A stretch of DNA of 64,000 nt from Leucaena leucocephala (Eukaryota > Streptophyta > Magnoliopsida > Fabales > Fabaceae), in the NCBI GenBank assembly GCA_037074615.1, contig CM073527.1:10814848-10878847 (forward strand), in the 5' to 3' direction. Below, piece by piece: positions 37,501-50,141 of this stretch (position 1 is the stretch's first letter; each line of letters starts with the position of its first letter). Position numbers and translations under genes: made by a program. The notes under the pieces were generated by a model that did no database searches, was not told where the DNA came from, and saw only the letters and a list, made by a program, of their open reading frames with translations.

Positions 37501-37960
37501 GAATCCCTAGTGATCAAGGCAATAGAGGTAGGAATAGGTATAGGAATAGAAGTAGAAGTAGGAGAAACAGGTGTATGTGCATAAGTAATTTAAGAGGAAT
37601 CATATTTTCCTCTCCTTGTAGGTTTCTACATCCTCTCACTAGAAGCAACAAGAGTAGATAAAGCGGATTGAGGAAAGGACCATGTTGATGGTAGTGTTGA
37701 CTGCTTGATTAAGGTTGACATTTGAGTGGGTGTCTTTGAACTCAGATTCTTCATACATCATAAGTAAGATATGGCTCTTCCTTTTTGAAGGTTGCTAATT
37801 ACTTTGCTTGCCTCAGTTCTTTGCCTTATTGCAACTTTTATATTGGCCATCCTTTTGCTGCTAACACTCTCAACATTTGAATTCTTCATTTTGGCCATAG
37901 TATGAAAAGAGTCAAGAAGAACAGAGCAATGATGGTGCAAGAGGAGAAATTTGTCATGAA
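34549..37960 (-). pseudogene. Decayed plant transposon protein, split by a copia LTR
   Basis: Minus-strand reading begins near MAKMKNSNVESVSSKRMANI (about 37900) and passes through a Pro/Ser/Thr-rich part. It then reaches VRRFYYNMRCMIKPMRIV (about 37261-37320) and, in another frame, TTELRGKEIKLDGDAI (about 37205-37250). The pattern of a FY-N motif followed by RGK-I-L-...-AI-N resembles the 'putative plant transposon protein' domain found in Athila-like and related elements. The final part reads LNEFEHSLENNIISEVTKE up to 36512, then resumes at 34789 with DVTKNQVATLIHI and ends PPSTPRAPTPIPPSF...SSP with TAA at 34549-34551. Frameshifts and stops make it inactive. Family assignment is by motif memory only. 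Confidence 0.5.
34795..36506 (+). mobile_element. Copia solo LTR (copy B)
   Basis: Starts TGTTGAAAAACGTGCCCTAGG and ends ...CCAATTCCTTACA, 1712 bp, with a perfect target duplication CATTT (34790-34794 and 36507-36511). It has one copy of the 90-bp internal repeat. It interrupts the decayed transposon-protein reading frame. An antisense open frame (36082-36435) is shared with the other copia LTRs. Confidence 0.95.
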
Positions 37961-38100
37961 AGATAGGTTTGAGAAGTTGGGGAGGAGTATTTGGGAGCTT
38001 TTGAAAGGCGAATTGAATATTGGAGAGTGGTTATAGAAGTTTCAATTATAGAGAGTGAAGATTTTTTTTTTGAAAAATTTCTATGAACTGATACAGTAAT
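37961..38100. other. Upstream flank of the decayed transposon ORF
   Basis: Purine-rich region upstream (minus-strand sense) of the pseudogene; a T run at 38061-38070. No feature supported. Confidence 0.3.
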
Positions 38101-38620
38101 AGTCAAATTTTGCTTTTATAACTCAGAATTTATTGATAAGCACTTCGATAAGACCCATTTTTAAAGTTTTTATCGATAAATATTGATAAAATAACCTAAA
38201 TCATCTTACCAAATCAGTGCATTTATCAAAGAACTTTTTTACAAATGCCCTTGTCAAAGAGATTTTCGATAAATGTCAATACTTGACAATTCACAAGAAA
38301 CTTTACTAATTTAGTTCACTTATCGAAGGGCTTTTTGATAAAAGTATATATTTATCTAAGAAGAGACCAGTAACTAAAACTTTTACCTCTTATTTATTGA
38401 AGCCTTTATCGATAAGAGCATTTACCAATAAATGGTTTGATAAATCTTACCATTAGGCTCATTAAAGAAGTTACTTCATTTTTCGAAGGCATTATCGACA
38501 ATACCTGTTATCGATGGATTCTTTGATAAATTTTTGACTTCTTCCACCAATCCATACATCCTTTATCAAAGTCTCCTTTGACCAATCCTCCTATTGAAGT
38601 GTTATTGAATCAATTAAAGT
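38101..38620. repeat. Cluster of TTATCGATAA / TTATCAAAG motifs
   Basis: The palindrome TTATCGATAA occurs at 38170-38179 and 38406-38415, with near versions such as TTATCGATGG (38509), ATTATCGACA (38491), TTCGATAAAT, TTGATAAA and TTATCAAAG scattered every 30-60 bases. Spacing is irregular, so this is not a simple tandem repeat. It may belong to the untranslated region of the neighbouring transposon. Function unknown. Confidence 0.5.
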
Positions 38621-40163
38621 ATGACATAATTCAACAAGTTATGATACTTTTAAACATGATTTTCATAATCACTTTTTCATTTATTTGTCACTAGCAGAAA
38701 TTTTGAAGGATTAATCATAGTGAAGCTCCCCTATCAAGGGTAATATATCATCCTTTTACTTCTAGTTTAAGGTGATGTGAATAAAAAGAGAGTTTTTTTG
38801 AAAGCATATAGAGACATAGCATAGAAATATCATCCAAAAAGCTCAGTTTATACAATATATTCTATAGATACGAGCTCAATATAAATAAAGAGAGGGTTTA
38901 AAAATGCTCATTTGTTTTTGTCAACTTGATGAATTGATCCATAAAATTTATTGCATTCCTCTCTTATTGTGTTTGAGCATCCTCAAATGAATCTCACTTT
39001 TGATATGGAACTCTGATATGTATTTTGTTTGCAAATTTCTCCCATCGAGTTAAGTTGATTTCTTCCATAACTAGTATGTTATCTTATTGCTCCTCTATTT
39101 TGGCATGGATGATGATCCTCTTAAGAGTTGTTTCCAAATGAACTTTGTAGCTCTAGTGCTCTTTTGTATCCACTAGATTGTCAATTATCAAATTTGATGA
39201 ATCTTCAATGTAGTTTATTGAGGAATTTTCTTTCTCATCACAGATTCTCCTCCTATGAAGAATTCAAATTATTTTCTTTTTAGGAAAATAATCAATATGG
39301 CCAAATATTAAATATATAGAGAATAAATTCTATATAAGACCACATAATAATAAATCATCATCAAAACTAGTCAATTAACAATGAATAGGGATGAGTATGC
39401 TAGGAGATGAGTTTGCATATATGGGTATAAATCTCTCCCTTAATCAATGCAAGATAAGAAAATTTTGACGGGAACATAATTGAAAAATCCCACTTAGATT
39501 GAATATTCTTGTCTAAGTAGAGCATACTTGTGGTATTATTGTTATTCATATTCAAATTTGATGAACTTGGATATTTTTAAAGTTTAAAATCTTCAAATAT
39601 GAATCTATAGATAGCTCCTTTTAGTATACTTGCTTGAGGATATCTGATTTATAATATTTGATCAAGCATAAATAAGGCGTCATCCTCAAGTTTCTTGTTT
39701 CTTTATATACTAGATTGTTTCTAGTTCTTTTCTATAGGCAAATGAATTCATTTTATGGTACATAATACTTATTGAGTCTAAAGAGGTTAGGTAGTAGGAG
39801 AATAATCAAGAAATTCATATGCTTTGAAACTTGGGAGAATAATATGATAAGATTATTGAAGAATATAATGCAAATTCTCTTTTGAAAAGAATCTATTTTG
39901 AAAAATAATGCTTCTTTTGAAAGAAAATTTTCAATGTAATATTTTTTTTCCAAAATATGGATCTTTGTAGAAGAATAATTTTGCGGAAATATGGAAGTCA
40001 ACATGGTGGAGAAAATATTAGACAACTTTACTCTTGTAAGATCATATTAGATAACGTGTTGAACAACAATGTTAACCTATCGTGAATTTTCTAGGAGCAA
40101 AAGTAATGTTGGATTAGATGTTAGTGCATAATGAATGTTCAAAGACTTTGCTAATAGTCAAAT
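38621..40163. other. AT-rich intergenic DNA
   Basis: No recognisable gene, RNA or element terminus. Short open frames (such as minus 39753-40025) have Phe/Ile/Asn-rich composition typical of AT-rich non-coding DNA. Confidence 0.4.
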
Positions 40164-41196
40164 TGTCATATCCTCAAATTTCTTATCTAGTGTGTATGTA
40201 AAGTTTGTATTTAATATATATGAAATTGCAAATGTTGCAATTTAAGGAAAATGTTCAAGGAAAATGTTGCATTTTAAGAAGGAAAAAGGATTCAATTGCA
40301 AATAAAAGAAATTCAAGGACTTCAGTGAAATTTAGAAAAGTTCTAGGGCTAAAATAAAATGTAGAGATAAATCTTGGGCCTTGGAGTGTAATTACAAAAA
40401 GTTTAAGGGACCAAAATAGAATTTGTCAAAATTTAATGGCCAAATTGTAACTATGATGAAGTTGTAAGAGAAAAGGCCCATAAATGTTATAGTCTCAAAT
40501 TTTACCAGTAAATAGAGAATGGTAATTGGGCCAAACATATTTTTGATTTGAGGCTCTAGATAATTGATATTAATGTTTAAAGTCTAGAGATTATTACATG
40601 ATCTTCTAGATTTCCTAGTCATTTAATGAAACTTGGCAAAAAATTCTCATAATTAATATACAAATTTATAAAATTTGGATAGGGTCAAAATGCCAAGAGA
40701 GATACATGAATGATTAAACAGAGTTACTATATGCCTTGATAAGATGTATAGAGGTGTAAAATGATAATTATGCCCTTATGCCTAATATAGTGTAAGATAG
40801 TGAACCAAAGGCATTTTAGTCATTTTTCAAGGGATGATAAGCAGATAAATACTTAGTTTAACAATGCCAATGATAAGAAAAATATAAACACTAGTTTTTA
40901 TGAAAGAATACATATTCTAGAATAATATAAAAATTAGAAACATAAAATAGTCTGGTTTTTGTAAAACTGACTAAATCAGTATCGGATTGAACTGAAATTT
41001 GTCCTATTACTATTTTCCTTTGTATTGTAGCAAACAAAGCCTTATTTGACATTTTGGATGATGTCACTTTTTGGCTTCTAGGGCAAGCTTGATGGAAGAT
41101 CAAATGCGGACCCTTGGATCAAATAGTGTTTGAATTAATCTTGGCCTTTTATTTCTACCCAATATTTTCAATAAATACCCCCTTCATAACACGTTT
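40164..41196 (+). mobile_element. Left part of a gypsy-type LTR, cut by the next insertion
   Basis: Starts TGTCATATCCTCAAATTTC and resembles the LTR at 23770 (shared stretches GGGCCTTGGAGTGTAATTAC, TTTTACCAGTAAATAGAGAA). It stops at 41196 just after ATAAATACCCCCTTCATAAC, where a minus-strand LTR begins. About two thirds of the LTR is therefore missing and should be on the far side of the nested insertions. The preceding five bases are CAAAT. Confidence 0.72.
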
Positions 41197-43697
41197 TGTA
41201 ACACCTTACTTTCATACATCTTAGAGATCATTCGGTGGCATTTAGAACTACTAAAATATCCATTGAAGTTTAGTTACAAAATCTGTAATTTGCAAGCTTC
41301 ACGGGAACTATTCATATGGTAAATATAGATTAACTGACAAAATTTGAAAAATCATAATTAATTATAGAAAAATCAAAATGAAGCGGTTCAAAAGACTACG
41401 CGAAGTTAAAATCTTGAAATTTAAGGAAACAAATTTCTTAGACTAATTGACCAGTCAAAAAAGTCAACTCTGACATTAAATTTTACTATTCAGTTGTCAA
41501 AAATTTTGAAAACAGATTCTGGGCCCAAACTTTGAAAATTCTATTCTCTTTATGTAGACATTGAAATAAGGCGTAGTTGGTGTCAAAATGAAGGTTGACA
41601 TGGAAATAATTATTGGTAAATATCATACATTTATTTGATCATTTACTATTTTTATAAATAGCTACACTTGTGCTACTTTTTAAGCATACATTACATGCAT
41701 ACATCCCATAAATCATATCATAACATAAATTACAATCAATCATGCCATCTATCTCCTAACTCTGATGCTTATATCTTCATCTTCTTCCATATTTGAAGAA
41801 CCTGTTGTTGTTGGGGTTAAATGGATAGGGTGAAATTTTGGGAAAAAATCTTAGTAGCAAATGGAAATCATATAAGGTATGTCACTACATGCTTGATGTT
41901 AATATGTGTGAACTTAATGATGATGCTTGCATAATGATATCTTACATGCTTCCATGTCCCTTAATTATAACATATGGGCATAGGATAAAAAGAAATAGAG
42001 CATCACTTAATCATATATGCTTCATAGAATCAAAGTAAGAAAATATCGCATAAAATATCCATGCAACATAAGCATACAAGTAGGTAAGTTCAATACCTTT
42101 TACTCCTTGCTTTCCTTATCCTTTCTCTTTACCTCTTGGTTCTTACTTCGCTTTGATGTGTGGCATCCCTCTTTGAGCGTACAAACTAAATCCTAACATT
42201 GCATTATTATTCATTTATTACAGTTTAACTTTCTTCAATATTGTATTTGATTTAGTTCAATAACTTCTTTAATCTTTATTAATTAACTTAGTCTTTGAAT
42301 CAATTAATGTCTTGACCTTAACTTACACAATTTGGCCTTCTGAATCCATCTATGAACTAAGAATTCCCAAATTCGAGTAATTACACACTGTTATGGACAG
42401 AACTAAAAAAGCCTATTTTTTTCTTTTAAAAATTCTCATTTTGATTCCAATTCATCCAATACTTGTTTCTCTACTGTATCTCAACCAATTTTTCATTTTT
42501 AAACCATTAGAAGCATCACAATCATGAAATTTCAATAACTATTCATACATGTGAATAGTAATAGAGAAGACTTCAAAAATTCATCTTTCAATTCAAATGC
42601 TTCCAATGTTCCAAACCTATATAATCCTACAAAAAATCATCTTCTAAATTCAATGGAAGCATTAGATCATTGAAATTCCATCTCCCTTTGTACAAAATAG
42701 TGCATACCAAAAGGTATCTTCTATGGCAAAGTCAAGAATATCAACTTGATTCAATAACCAATTACTTAAACTAACTTATCTAAACATTAATCTCATAGTT
42801 ATAAGTTCAACTTCTTTCTTGTTTCATCTAGGGTTTTGGACAGCATATATACCCTATAGAAAGCTTAAGTTTCTTCCATAAAAACCCTAAGTTCATGCCC
42901 CCAAATTAAACAAAAATAAGTTAGGATATATTGCTTACCTTAACTCCTAGCTAGCTTAAACTTTAGTTTCTTGAATCTTTCTTGTCTTAGCTTGGGTTTC
43001 CATTTCAGCAACACCTCCCCACGGTATAGTAAACTTGACACAAAGTGAAGAGAAAGGGAGGGTATTTATAGACTTGAAAGGTGATGAATGGATGGTTGAG
43101 ATCTCTTTATGTACTATTTGATCCAAGGGTATTCATTCTTAAAATTTGGCTTGCCCACCAAGCTTTGATGACATCTTCAAGGGACACCTTATACACCATG
43201 TGGCGCAATTCTAAGGAGAGAATATTCTAGAAAAATGTTAGTCCAATTAGGTACCAGTTCAGCCCAATTTCCCCAAAACCTGACTATTTTCTAAATCTAA
43301 TTTTTCTGATATTTCATAATATGTTTCTTGATCTTAAATCCAGTATCTAGATTCTTCCTACCATTAACATTCTTAGACTGGGTATAAACTTAATTACTGA
43401 TCCCTTGGTAAATTACCAAAATGCTCATTGGTTCTTCTTTATTTACTTTAATATCTCTAAGGCATTATCATCTTTTCACATATCACCAGAGTATTCTCTA
43501 ACCTTGGTCAACTATTCAGATAACCCTCCTTGACTGTCTAACCTTGGTCAAATGACTAAACAGCTCTCCATTCATCTTTTGCTCATTGTACATCATAATG
43601 GCATACACAGTGATATTTTCATAATTTTATATTTTTTAGGCCTATGAGGCACCATTTTGGGCCTTCTATATAGTCCCTTATCTTTATGGGCTCTACT
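41197..43697 (-). mobile_element. Partial gypsy-type LTR, minus strand, cut by the next insertion
   Basis: Plus strand starts TGTAACACCTTACTTTCATACATC, the inverse of the LTR end GATGTATGAAAGTAAGG...GTTACA. It proceeds through the donor-like site (AC at 42937-42938) and TATA box (43063-43070) and stops at 43697, where another LTR starts. About 680 bases of the LTR start (minus-strand sense) are missing. Flanking bases before it are CGTTT. Confidence 0.78.
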
Positions 43698-46600
43698 TGT
43701 CACATCCTTACTTTTAACCTCAATTATACTCCATTAGAAGTGATTGGAACCAATTTCATGATTATTTGCTTTGAAATCATTCATTCTCAAAAGAATTGCT
43801 CTTAGGGGTACTGTTCATTTATTAATTCTAGAACATGTACCCTACTTTGTAAAATCATAAGTAATTGTAGAAAAATCAAAATGAGTTGGTTCCAAGGCAG
43901 TTTAATCTGAAAGTTTAATCGTTGAAAAACACTATTTATTTGGTAAAATCTGAAAATTTCAGCTTCTCTACCTTAACTTCAAAAAATCATTTCTCTTTGG
44001 TTACTTATGCCAATGAATCATGTTACCTATGGATTTGAAGTTCTAGACGTTCTCTGTAAGCTCATAAAATTTCATAGACAAATTTGTTCGTTTGATATAT
44101 AAAATCATTGCGTGAACGTTGCTGCTTTTAAACGCTTACTTCATCTCAAGTCTAGATTTTAATTTCAAATTAGAAACATCATAACAATTTGAATTCTTAA
44201 CCAAATGAGGCATTCTTGGTGTTAATTTAAAGATCTATATCTTAAATATAATCATGCCAAAGTTCAGACTAAAACTTGTTTATTTAGGCATTATAAATAT
44301 CGTCATATCACCCCGACCTCGGATCAGGGTTATAGAAACATACACCATGCATACTAGCATATCATCCCATAGTGTCATGTAAGTCATGTAACTTATTATA
44401 CAACCTTAATCATAAACATTTACTCTCTTCCATTGAGAGGATCCAGCACCTAAAGCATAGTTATGTATGTGGAAGGAATGAGATTTCATGGAAATCCCAA
44501 TAGCAAGGTACACAAACTATAATATCATGCATGATTAATTGGATGCTTAACATTTTATCATGAGATGGGAGCTACTTCATAATGGTACATAAGCAAACTC
44601 TAACATGCATATTGTCATGACATAACTTGTAAGGAGTTACAATCATTCATACATCATCATCAATATGATGACACATTCTCATGCTCAACCAAACACCATA
44701 ATCAACAAGCAAGCAAACAATTAAACAAACATGAGTTATAGTTAGGTATTCTTGCTACCTCTTAGCTATCTTGGTCAAGACCTTCTTGAGATGATTTCAT
44801 TCCTTCACAAATGTCAAAACCTAGCCATTACAAAATAATATCAAGTTACAACTCAACTTGAAACTAAATCCAAGACTAGGTTTTGACTAACTCCCTTTAT
44901 TTCTCTACTTTATGTTTCATACTTTCATCTTTCCAAAATAAATTCTCATGGTTCATTTTCACATAATTTTTCATGTAGAATCAAAATATGAAACTAGAAT
45001 TTCCAAAATCAAAACATACCAATTGCTATGGTACCAAACTGAAATGAATGTCCCTTTTTCCAAAAATTCATATTTTGATTCCAATGCTTCCAATATTGTT
45101 ATCCTACTTTATGCCCACACAATTTTCCATTTTAAACTCATTGAAAGCATCAAAATTATGAAATTCCATCATATAAATAGTGTCACACACAGTACCAGCA
45201 TGAACACAAAACCCTAAATCCAAATATACTTGAATTTCTAAGCTTATACCACTTGATTCTAACTTGTTTATGCGTATCTAGATTATCCATAACATAAAAC
45301 TTATATTTTAACCATATATGAGCAGCACTTCCAGCAGCAACCATAAGGGAAATATAGAATGAAAACCCCTTAAAACCATGAGCTAACTTACTAGAACAAA
45401 GCTCAAGATCAAGAGAGATGATTACCTTGATTGTTGCTTCACTTTGTATGCTTCTTTCTTGGTTGAATGTAAATTTTGCAAGAGTTTCCATATGGTTCAC
45501 CATGCATACTGAACTGATCTGAATAGGGGGTATTTATAGAGAAATTTGGGTTAAAATGGATTGCCAAGATTAATTTGGTTACTATTTGATCAAAGGGCTC
45601 ACATTTAATTTTGGATTTAACTTTTTCTAAAAAGAATAATTATGACATCATGTGGGATAGCTCATGGGACACCTAATAAGGGTATGTGGCGTGCTCCCCA
45701 TTTAAGGAAGCTTCTAGAAAAATTCCAGTCCAATCCGGTACCGATCGAAGCAGTTTCACCATAACTGGACTGTGTCATGTTCCTAATTTTTTATAATATA
45801 CCAGCATATGTATTATGTCCTGGAAATCAATGTCTAGGGTTCTTATACCATTGAAAATATTAGAATGAGTATTCATCTGCCATCCATCCCTTGAGAAATG
45901 ACCAAAATACCCTTAGTGTTCTTTCTTACACTATATTGACCCCAAGGGCATAATTGTCATTTCACCCCTATTTATACTGTCTTATGGCATATACTGGCTC
46001 TAACTAATCATATTTATACTAGGTTTCACATTTTTGGCCTATCCAAAATGACCAAAATGATCTTCATCCATTACTGGTACAGTATGGGCATCCAAGGGCA
46101 TTTTCATAATTTCACACTTTTCCTAGACACTGGCCCTTTTTATTATTGAACTAGTACCTTGGGTTTTGGGTCCTCCTTGGCATCATCTTAGGACCATATA
46201 TTAGCCATCTGAGTTCATTCTAACCAAGCTTATTTACTGATAAATTCCATTATCAGATCACGGGTGACTTCAAACTCCTGTCAAAATGCATTGTTATAGG
46301 AATAACTTTTTGTACAGGACTTCTTTCAAGGTTCTCTTAGATTCATTACTTCTGACACTGTAGGGCACACTTTCCTGTAATTCTTCCACTTATATCTAAT
46401 GTCCATGGAATCTGATAAAAATTCAAATAACTTTTAGACTATCAGATAATTTTCTGCTGTTTGGAGCCTTAATAAAATTTCTGTATCATGCCAGATTAAC
46501 CAGCGTAACTTTCTTTATTTATTGATGTAATGTGGAACTGAAAAACTTCTGGGCAGTTATAACCCTTTCCAGGCTGATCTTTCAATAATTACAATTTTGC

Positions 46601-46730
46601 CCTTAAACTTTTTACTTAATTACATTGAAGTCCCTTAACTTTGGGAAATTATCACTTTTGGCCCAAATTTATTTCTACTTTAACTTTTTGCCTCCAACCT
46701 TTTATAATTTTCGTTTTGGACCCTAAAACT
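43698..46730 (-). mobile_element. Gypsy-type LTR, minus strand, cut by the copia element
   Basis: Plus strand starts TGTCACATCCTTACTTTTAACC, the inverse of the end of the solo LTR at 6203-9416, and it follows that sequence closely. It stops at 46730, corresponding to about 119 bases from the LTR start in the 6203 copy, exactly where the copia LTR begins. The minus-strand TATA box is at 45531-45538 and the donor-like site at 45424-45425. The five bases before it are CTACT. Whether it is solo or part of a longer element cannot be seen. Confidence 0.85.
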
Positions 46731-48495
46731 TATAAGGAATTGGAAGACACAGAGCAGAAATTAACTTAAAAATTTTTTCATTCCCTGCCAGGATTTACCG
46801 TATGTATTTAAGTCAAGTGGAAAGCAGTTTTACCCTCAGTATTCAGTCGTGACTTTCTCAGCTTCTGGTCGTGACAACCACAGCTTCTCTCCGCGGCTCG
46901 TGATCTCTTTTCTATCACAAGAAGTCAACGACTCAGGTCGGCTTCCTCTACTGGTATCCACACGAATAGCGTTCTAACCACGAACGACGTGCTAGCGCCT
47001 CCTGTCCCTCCAGGGCTTACTCAAGAATTCGTCATCTCCGTCTCTATTTTGGCAGTTTTTTATCTGTAAACCTTTTGTGGATTCCCGTTCACGCTTTTTT
47101 GTGTCCCAACCATAGCTCATAAATATCAGATATATAGGATGCTATGCGTGTTACCACAGACTTGAATTTTTGGAATTAATCTTCTATTAATTTTAAAATT
47201 AATACAATATCATATATTGTATAATTTGATAAGAAACTAATTAAATAAATAGTGTTTATATTAAATCCATCCCACAGATTTAATTCACCCATTTATTTAA
47301 TTTAAAATAAAGATAAGACGAAATTACATTTGATTTATTCTCATAAATCAAATTTGAGATATCATATCAATTTGAATTTCAAATTCAAACATGATAGAGA
47401 TTTAATTTTATCCTTATAAATTAAATCTTGTAAATATCTCTTATATGAGATATCATATCAATTTGAATTTCAAATTCAAACGTGATAGAGATTTAATTTA
47501 TTCTTATAAATTAAATCTTGTAAATATCTCTTATTATAATATATATAAGAATTTATATATATACGAATTTAAATATAAATAAATATATACATCCACCCTA
47601 GATCATCCATTGAATCTGGACATGTCTTAGATTCAATAAATCTGGACATCATAGCTCATGTTAGGCTATTTTGTGTGTGACCCTGTAGGCCCATATGAAG
47701 TTAGCAGTGGGCCATTTACAATACTGACTCACAAGTTGTAAGCGGTCTCTAGCAAGACATCACGACTACCCAAATCATATGAGGATCGATGAACGATGTA
47801 ACCTTTTATACAACCATATCATGTCCCTTTTGTCACACAATATTTTGGTCATGGATGAGGCATGGAGAATGTCATCCTCCTATTCCTGAACGTTACTTTC
47901 TCGATCCCTGAGTAGTCTGACTATAGAAATAGAACTACCTTTCCATTACAGTATGGCCATACATTTCTCAGACTCACTCATCGAGGGGCCCAGTAATATC
48001 TCTCTATAAATGTGAGGGACAAATTCTATCTTGACCATTCACATTCCTCTGCACGAAAAACCACTAAGCCCGAACATAGTGTTTATGATCACTCGGTCAA
48101 AAGTGACTTTTGACTAGGTCAAAGCTGAGCGTTTGTCATTTAGGAATCCATGATGATCTCAGGTCAAAGGGCATAGTGACATGGCTTGTATATGAGAGAA
48201 GCTTATTACTTAACCTATGCAGCTCTCTCATAGCAGGTCGGTCCAACACCTTATACTCTTACATGTGCCTATGACTTTGATTTATATCTCTATACATCTT
48301 CGAAGTCATACTGGTCTTATTTCATCTCTGCTCCCGTATAGATGACCAACTAGGGACATTTAGGATATGATCATGAGTTATCCAAGGATGGTCATCACAG
48401 TAAACATGCAAATAATATGATAACACAATTAATAAATTCATAAATCAACAATATTCATAAGACAATGATTAGCCCCTAGGGCACAATTTCCAATA
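46731..48495 (-). repeat. Copia 3' LTR (copy C)
   Basis: Plus strand runs TATAAGGAATTGGAAGACAC ... CACAATTTCCAATA, the inverse of TGTTGGAAA...CCTTACA with both terminal dinucleotides mutated. 1765 bp with two copies of the internal repeat of about 91 bp (starting about 47355 and 47446). It adjoins the polypurine tract at 48496. The outer flank 46726-46730 is AAACT. Confidence 0.9.
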
Positions 48496-48507
48496 ACCTC
48501 CCACTTG
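48496..48507 (-). promoter_or_regulatory. Copia polypurine tract
   Basis: Minus strand CAAGTGGGAGGT directly before the LTR start. This is the usual plus-strand primer site of plant copia elements and fixes the LTR boundary and element orientation. Confidence 0.8.
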
Positions 48508-48559
48508 CACTAGGTACAATCATTAATTTGACTAATTCCCATTAACCTAACATGACGCT

Positions 48560-50080
48560 CATGCTTTGCCTACACAAGCGGCTTTGTTAGAGGATCAGCA
48601 ACATTATCTTCTCCTGCTACTTTGCATATTTGTATATCACCTCTATCGTTGATTTCTCTAATGAGATGAAATTGCCTGAGTATATGCTTGGTCCTTTGAT
48701 GTGACCTAGGCTCTTTGGCCTGTGCAATGGCACCGTTATTGTCACAGAGCAAAGTTATTGGATCTGAGATGGTAGGTATCACCCCTAATTCTGTGATGAA
48801 CTTCCTGATTCAAACGGCTTCCTTAGCTGCATCAGATGCTGCTATATAGTCAGCTTTTGTTACAGAATCTGCTACAGTGCCCTGCTTAGAGCTCTTCCAG
48901 CTTACTGCTCCATTATTGAGGAGGAATATATATCTAGACTGTGATTTTTGGTCATCCTGGTCAGTTTAGAAACTCGCTTCTGTGTAACCAGTTACATAGA
49001 GTTCATCATCTAATCCATCATAGACCAAAAATAAGTCCTTAGTCCTTCTTAAGTACTTAAGGATATTCTTGACAACAGTCCAATGGCCCTCACCAGGATC
49101 CTGTTGATATCTGCTAGTCATACTTAAGGCAAACAAGACATCCAGTCGAGTACATAACATGGTGTACATGATAGATCCTATAGCCGAGGCATATGGAACT
49201 TTACTCATGCGACTTCACTGATCAGATGTACTAGGACACAGATCTTTGCCGAGGTGAATACCATGAGACATGGGTATGAAACCCCTCTTTGATTCGTGCA
49301 TACTGAACCTATGCAGGTGGCTTTTGGATCTATCTCTATAGATCCTGATTCCTAGGATGTAGGTGGCTTCACCCAAGTCTTTCATTGAGAAAGACTTTCC
49401 TAACTAAGACTTGACAATCTGCAAGGTAGGAATGTCATTTCCAATAAGTAGGATGTCATCGACATAGAGTACAAAAAACACAACTATGCTCCCACTAACC
49501 TTCTTGTACATACAAGGTTCATCAATATTTTAAAGAAATCCAAACTCTTTGACTACTTCATCAAAATGATGATTCCAACTCCGAGAGGCTTGCTTCAGAC
49601 CATAAATGGACCTTTGAAGCTTGCACAGTTTACCAGAGTCCTCAGAATGCACAAACCCTTCAGGTTATGTCATATACACATCCTCAAGGAGTTTTCTATT
49701 AAGGAAGGCTGTCTTGACATCCATCTGCCATATTTCATAGTCATAATATGCTACTATGGCAAAGAGGATTCTGTTTGATTTGACCATTGCAACTGGGAAA
49801 AAGGTCTCATCATAGTCCACACCATGAGTTTAAGTAAATCCTTTTACAACCAGTCGTGCCTTGAAGACATTTACATTGCCATCCATGTCAGTTTTCTCCT
49901 TAAAAACCCACTTACACCCGACAGTTTTTATACCTTCAGGTGGGTCGACTAAGGTCCAAACCTGATTGTCATACATGGATTGCATCTCAGACTTCATAGC
50001 ATTAAGCCATTTTTTAGAGTTTGGTCCCACTATAGCTTCTTGATAGGTAGTCGGCTTATTATGCTCAATGAGCAACACAT
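48560..50080 (-). pseudogene. Copia reverse transcriptase and RNase H, decayed
   Basis: The RT begins MLLIEHNKPTTYQEAI (50078), continues with WLNAMKSEMQSMYDNQVWTLV and GCKWVFKEKTDMDG, and holds the catalytic YVDD at 49455-49466 within FFVLYVDDILLIG. It is followed by MSKVPYASAIGSIMYTMLCTR (49208) and KYLRRTKDLFLVY. RNase H is seen in LLCDNNGAIAQAKEP and ends DNVADPLTKPL at about 48575. Frame changes and stops interrupt it (for example near 49830, 49240 and 48968), so no polymerase is made. Confidence 0.9.
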
Positions 50081-50141
50081 CACGACTGTCAGAAATTAGA
50101 AATCCATATCTCTGAGGCTGAAGTCGTGTCCTATTAGATTT

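Noticed and set aside
38101..38620. CRISPR-like array
   Set aside because: Motif spacing is irregular, repeats are short and degenerate, and the window is a plant nuclear genome.
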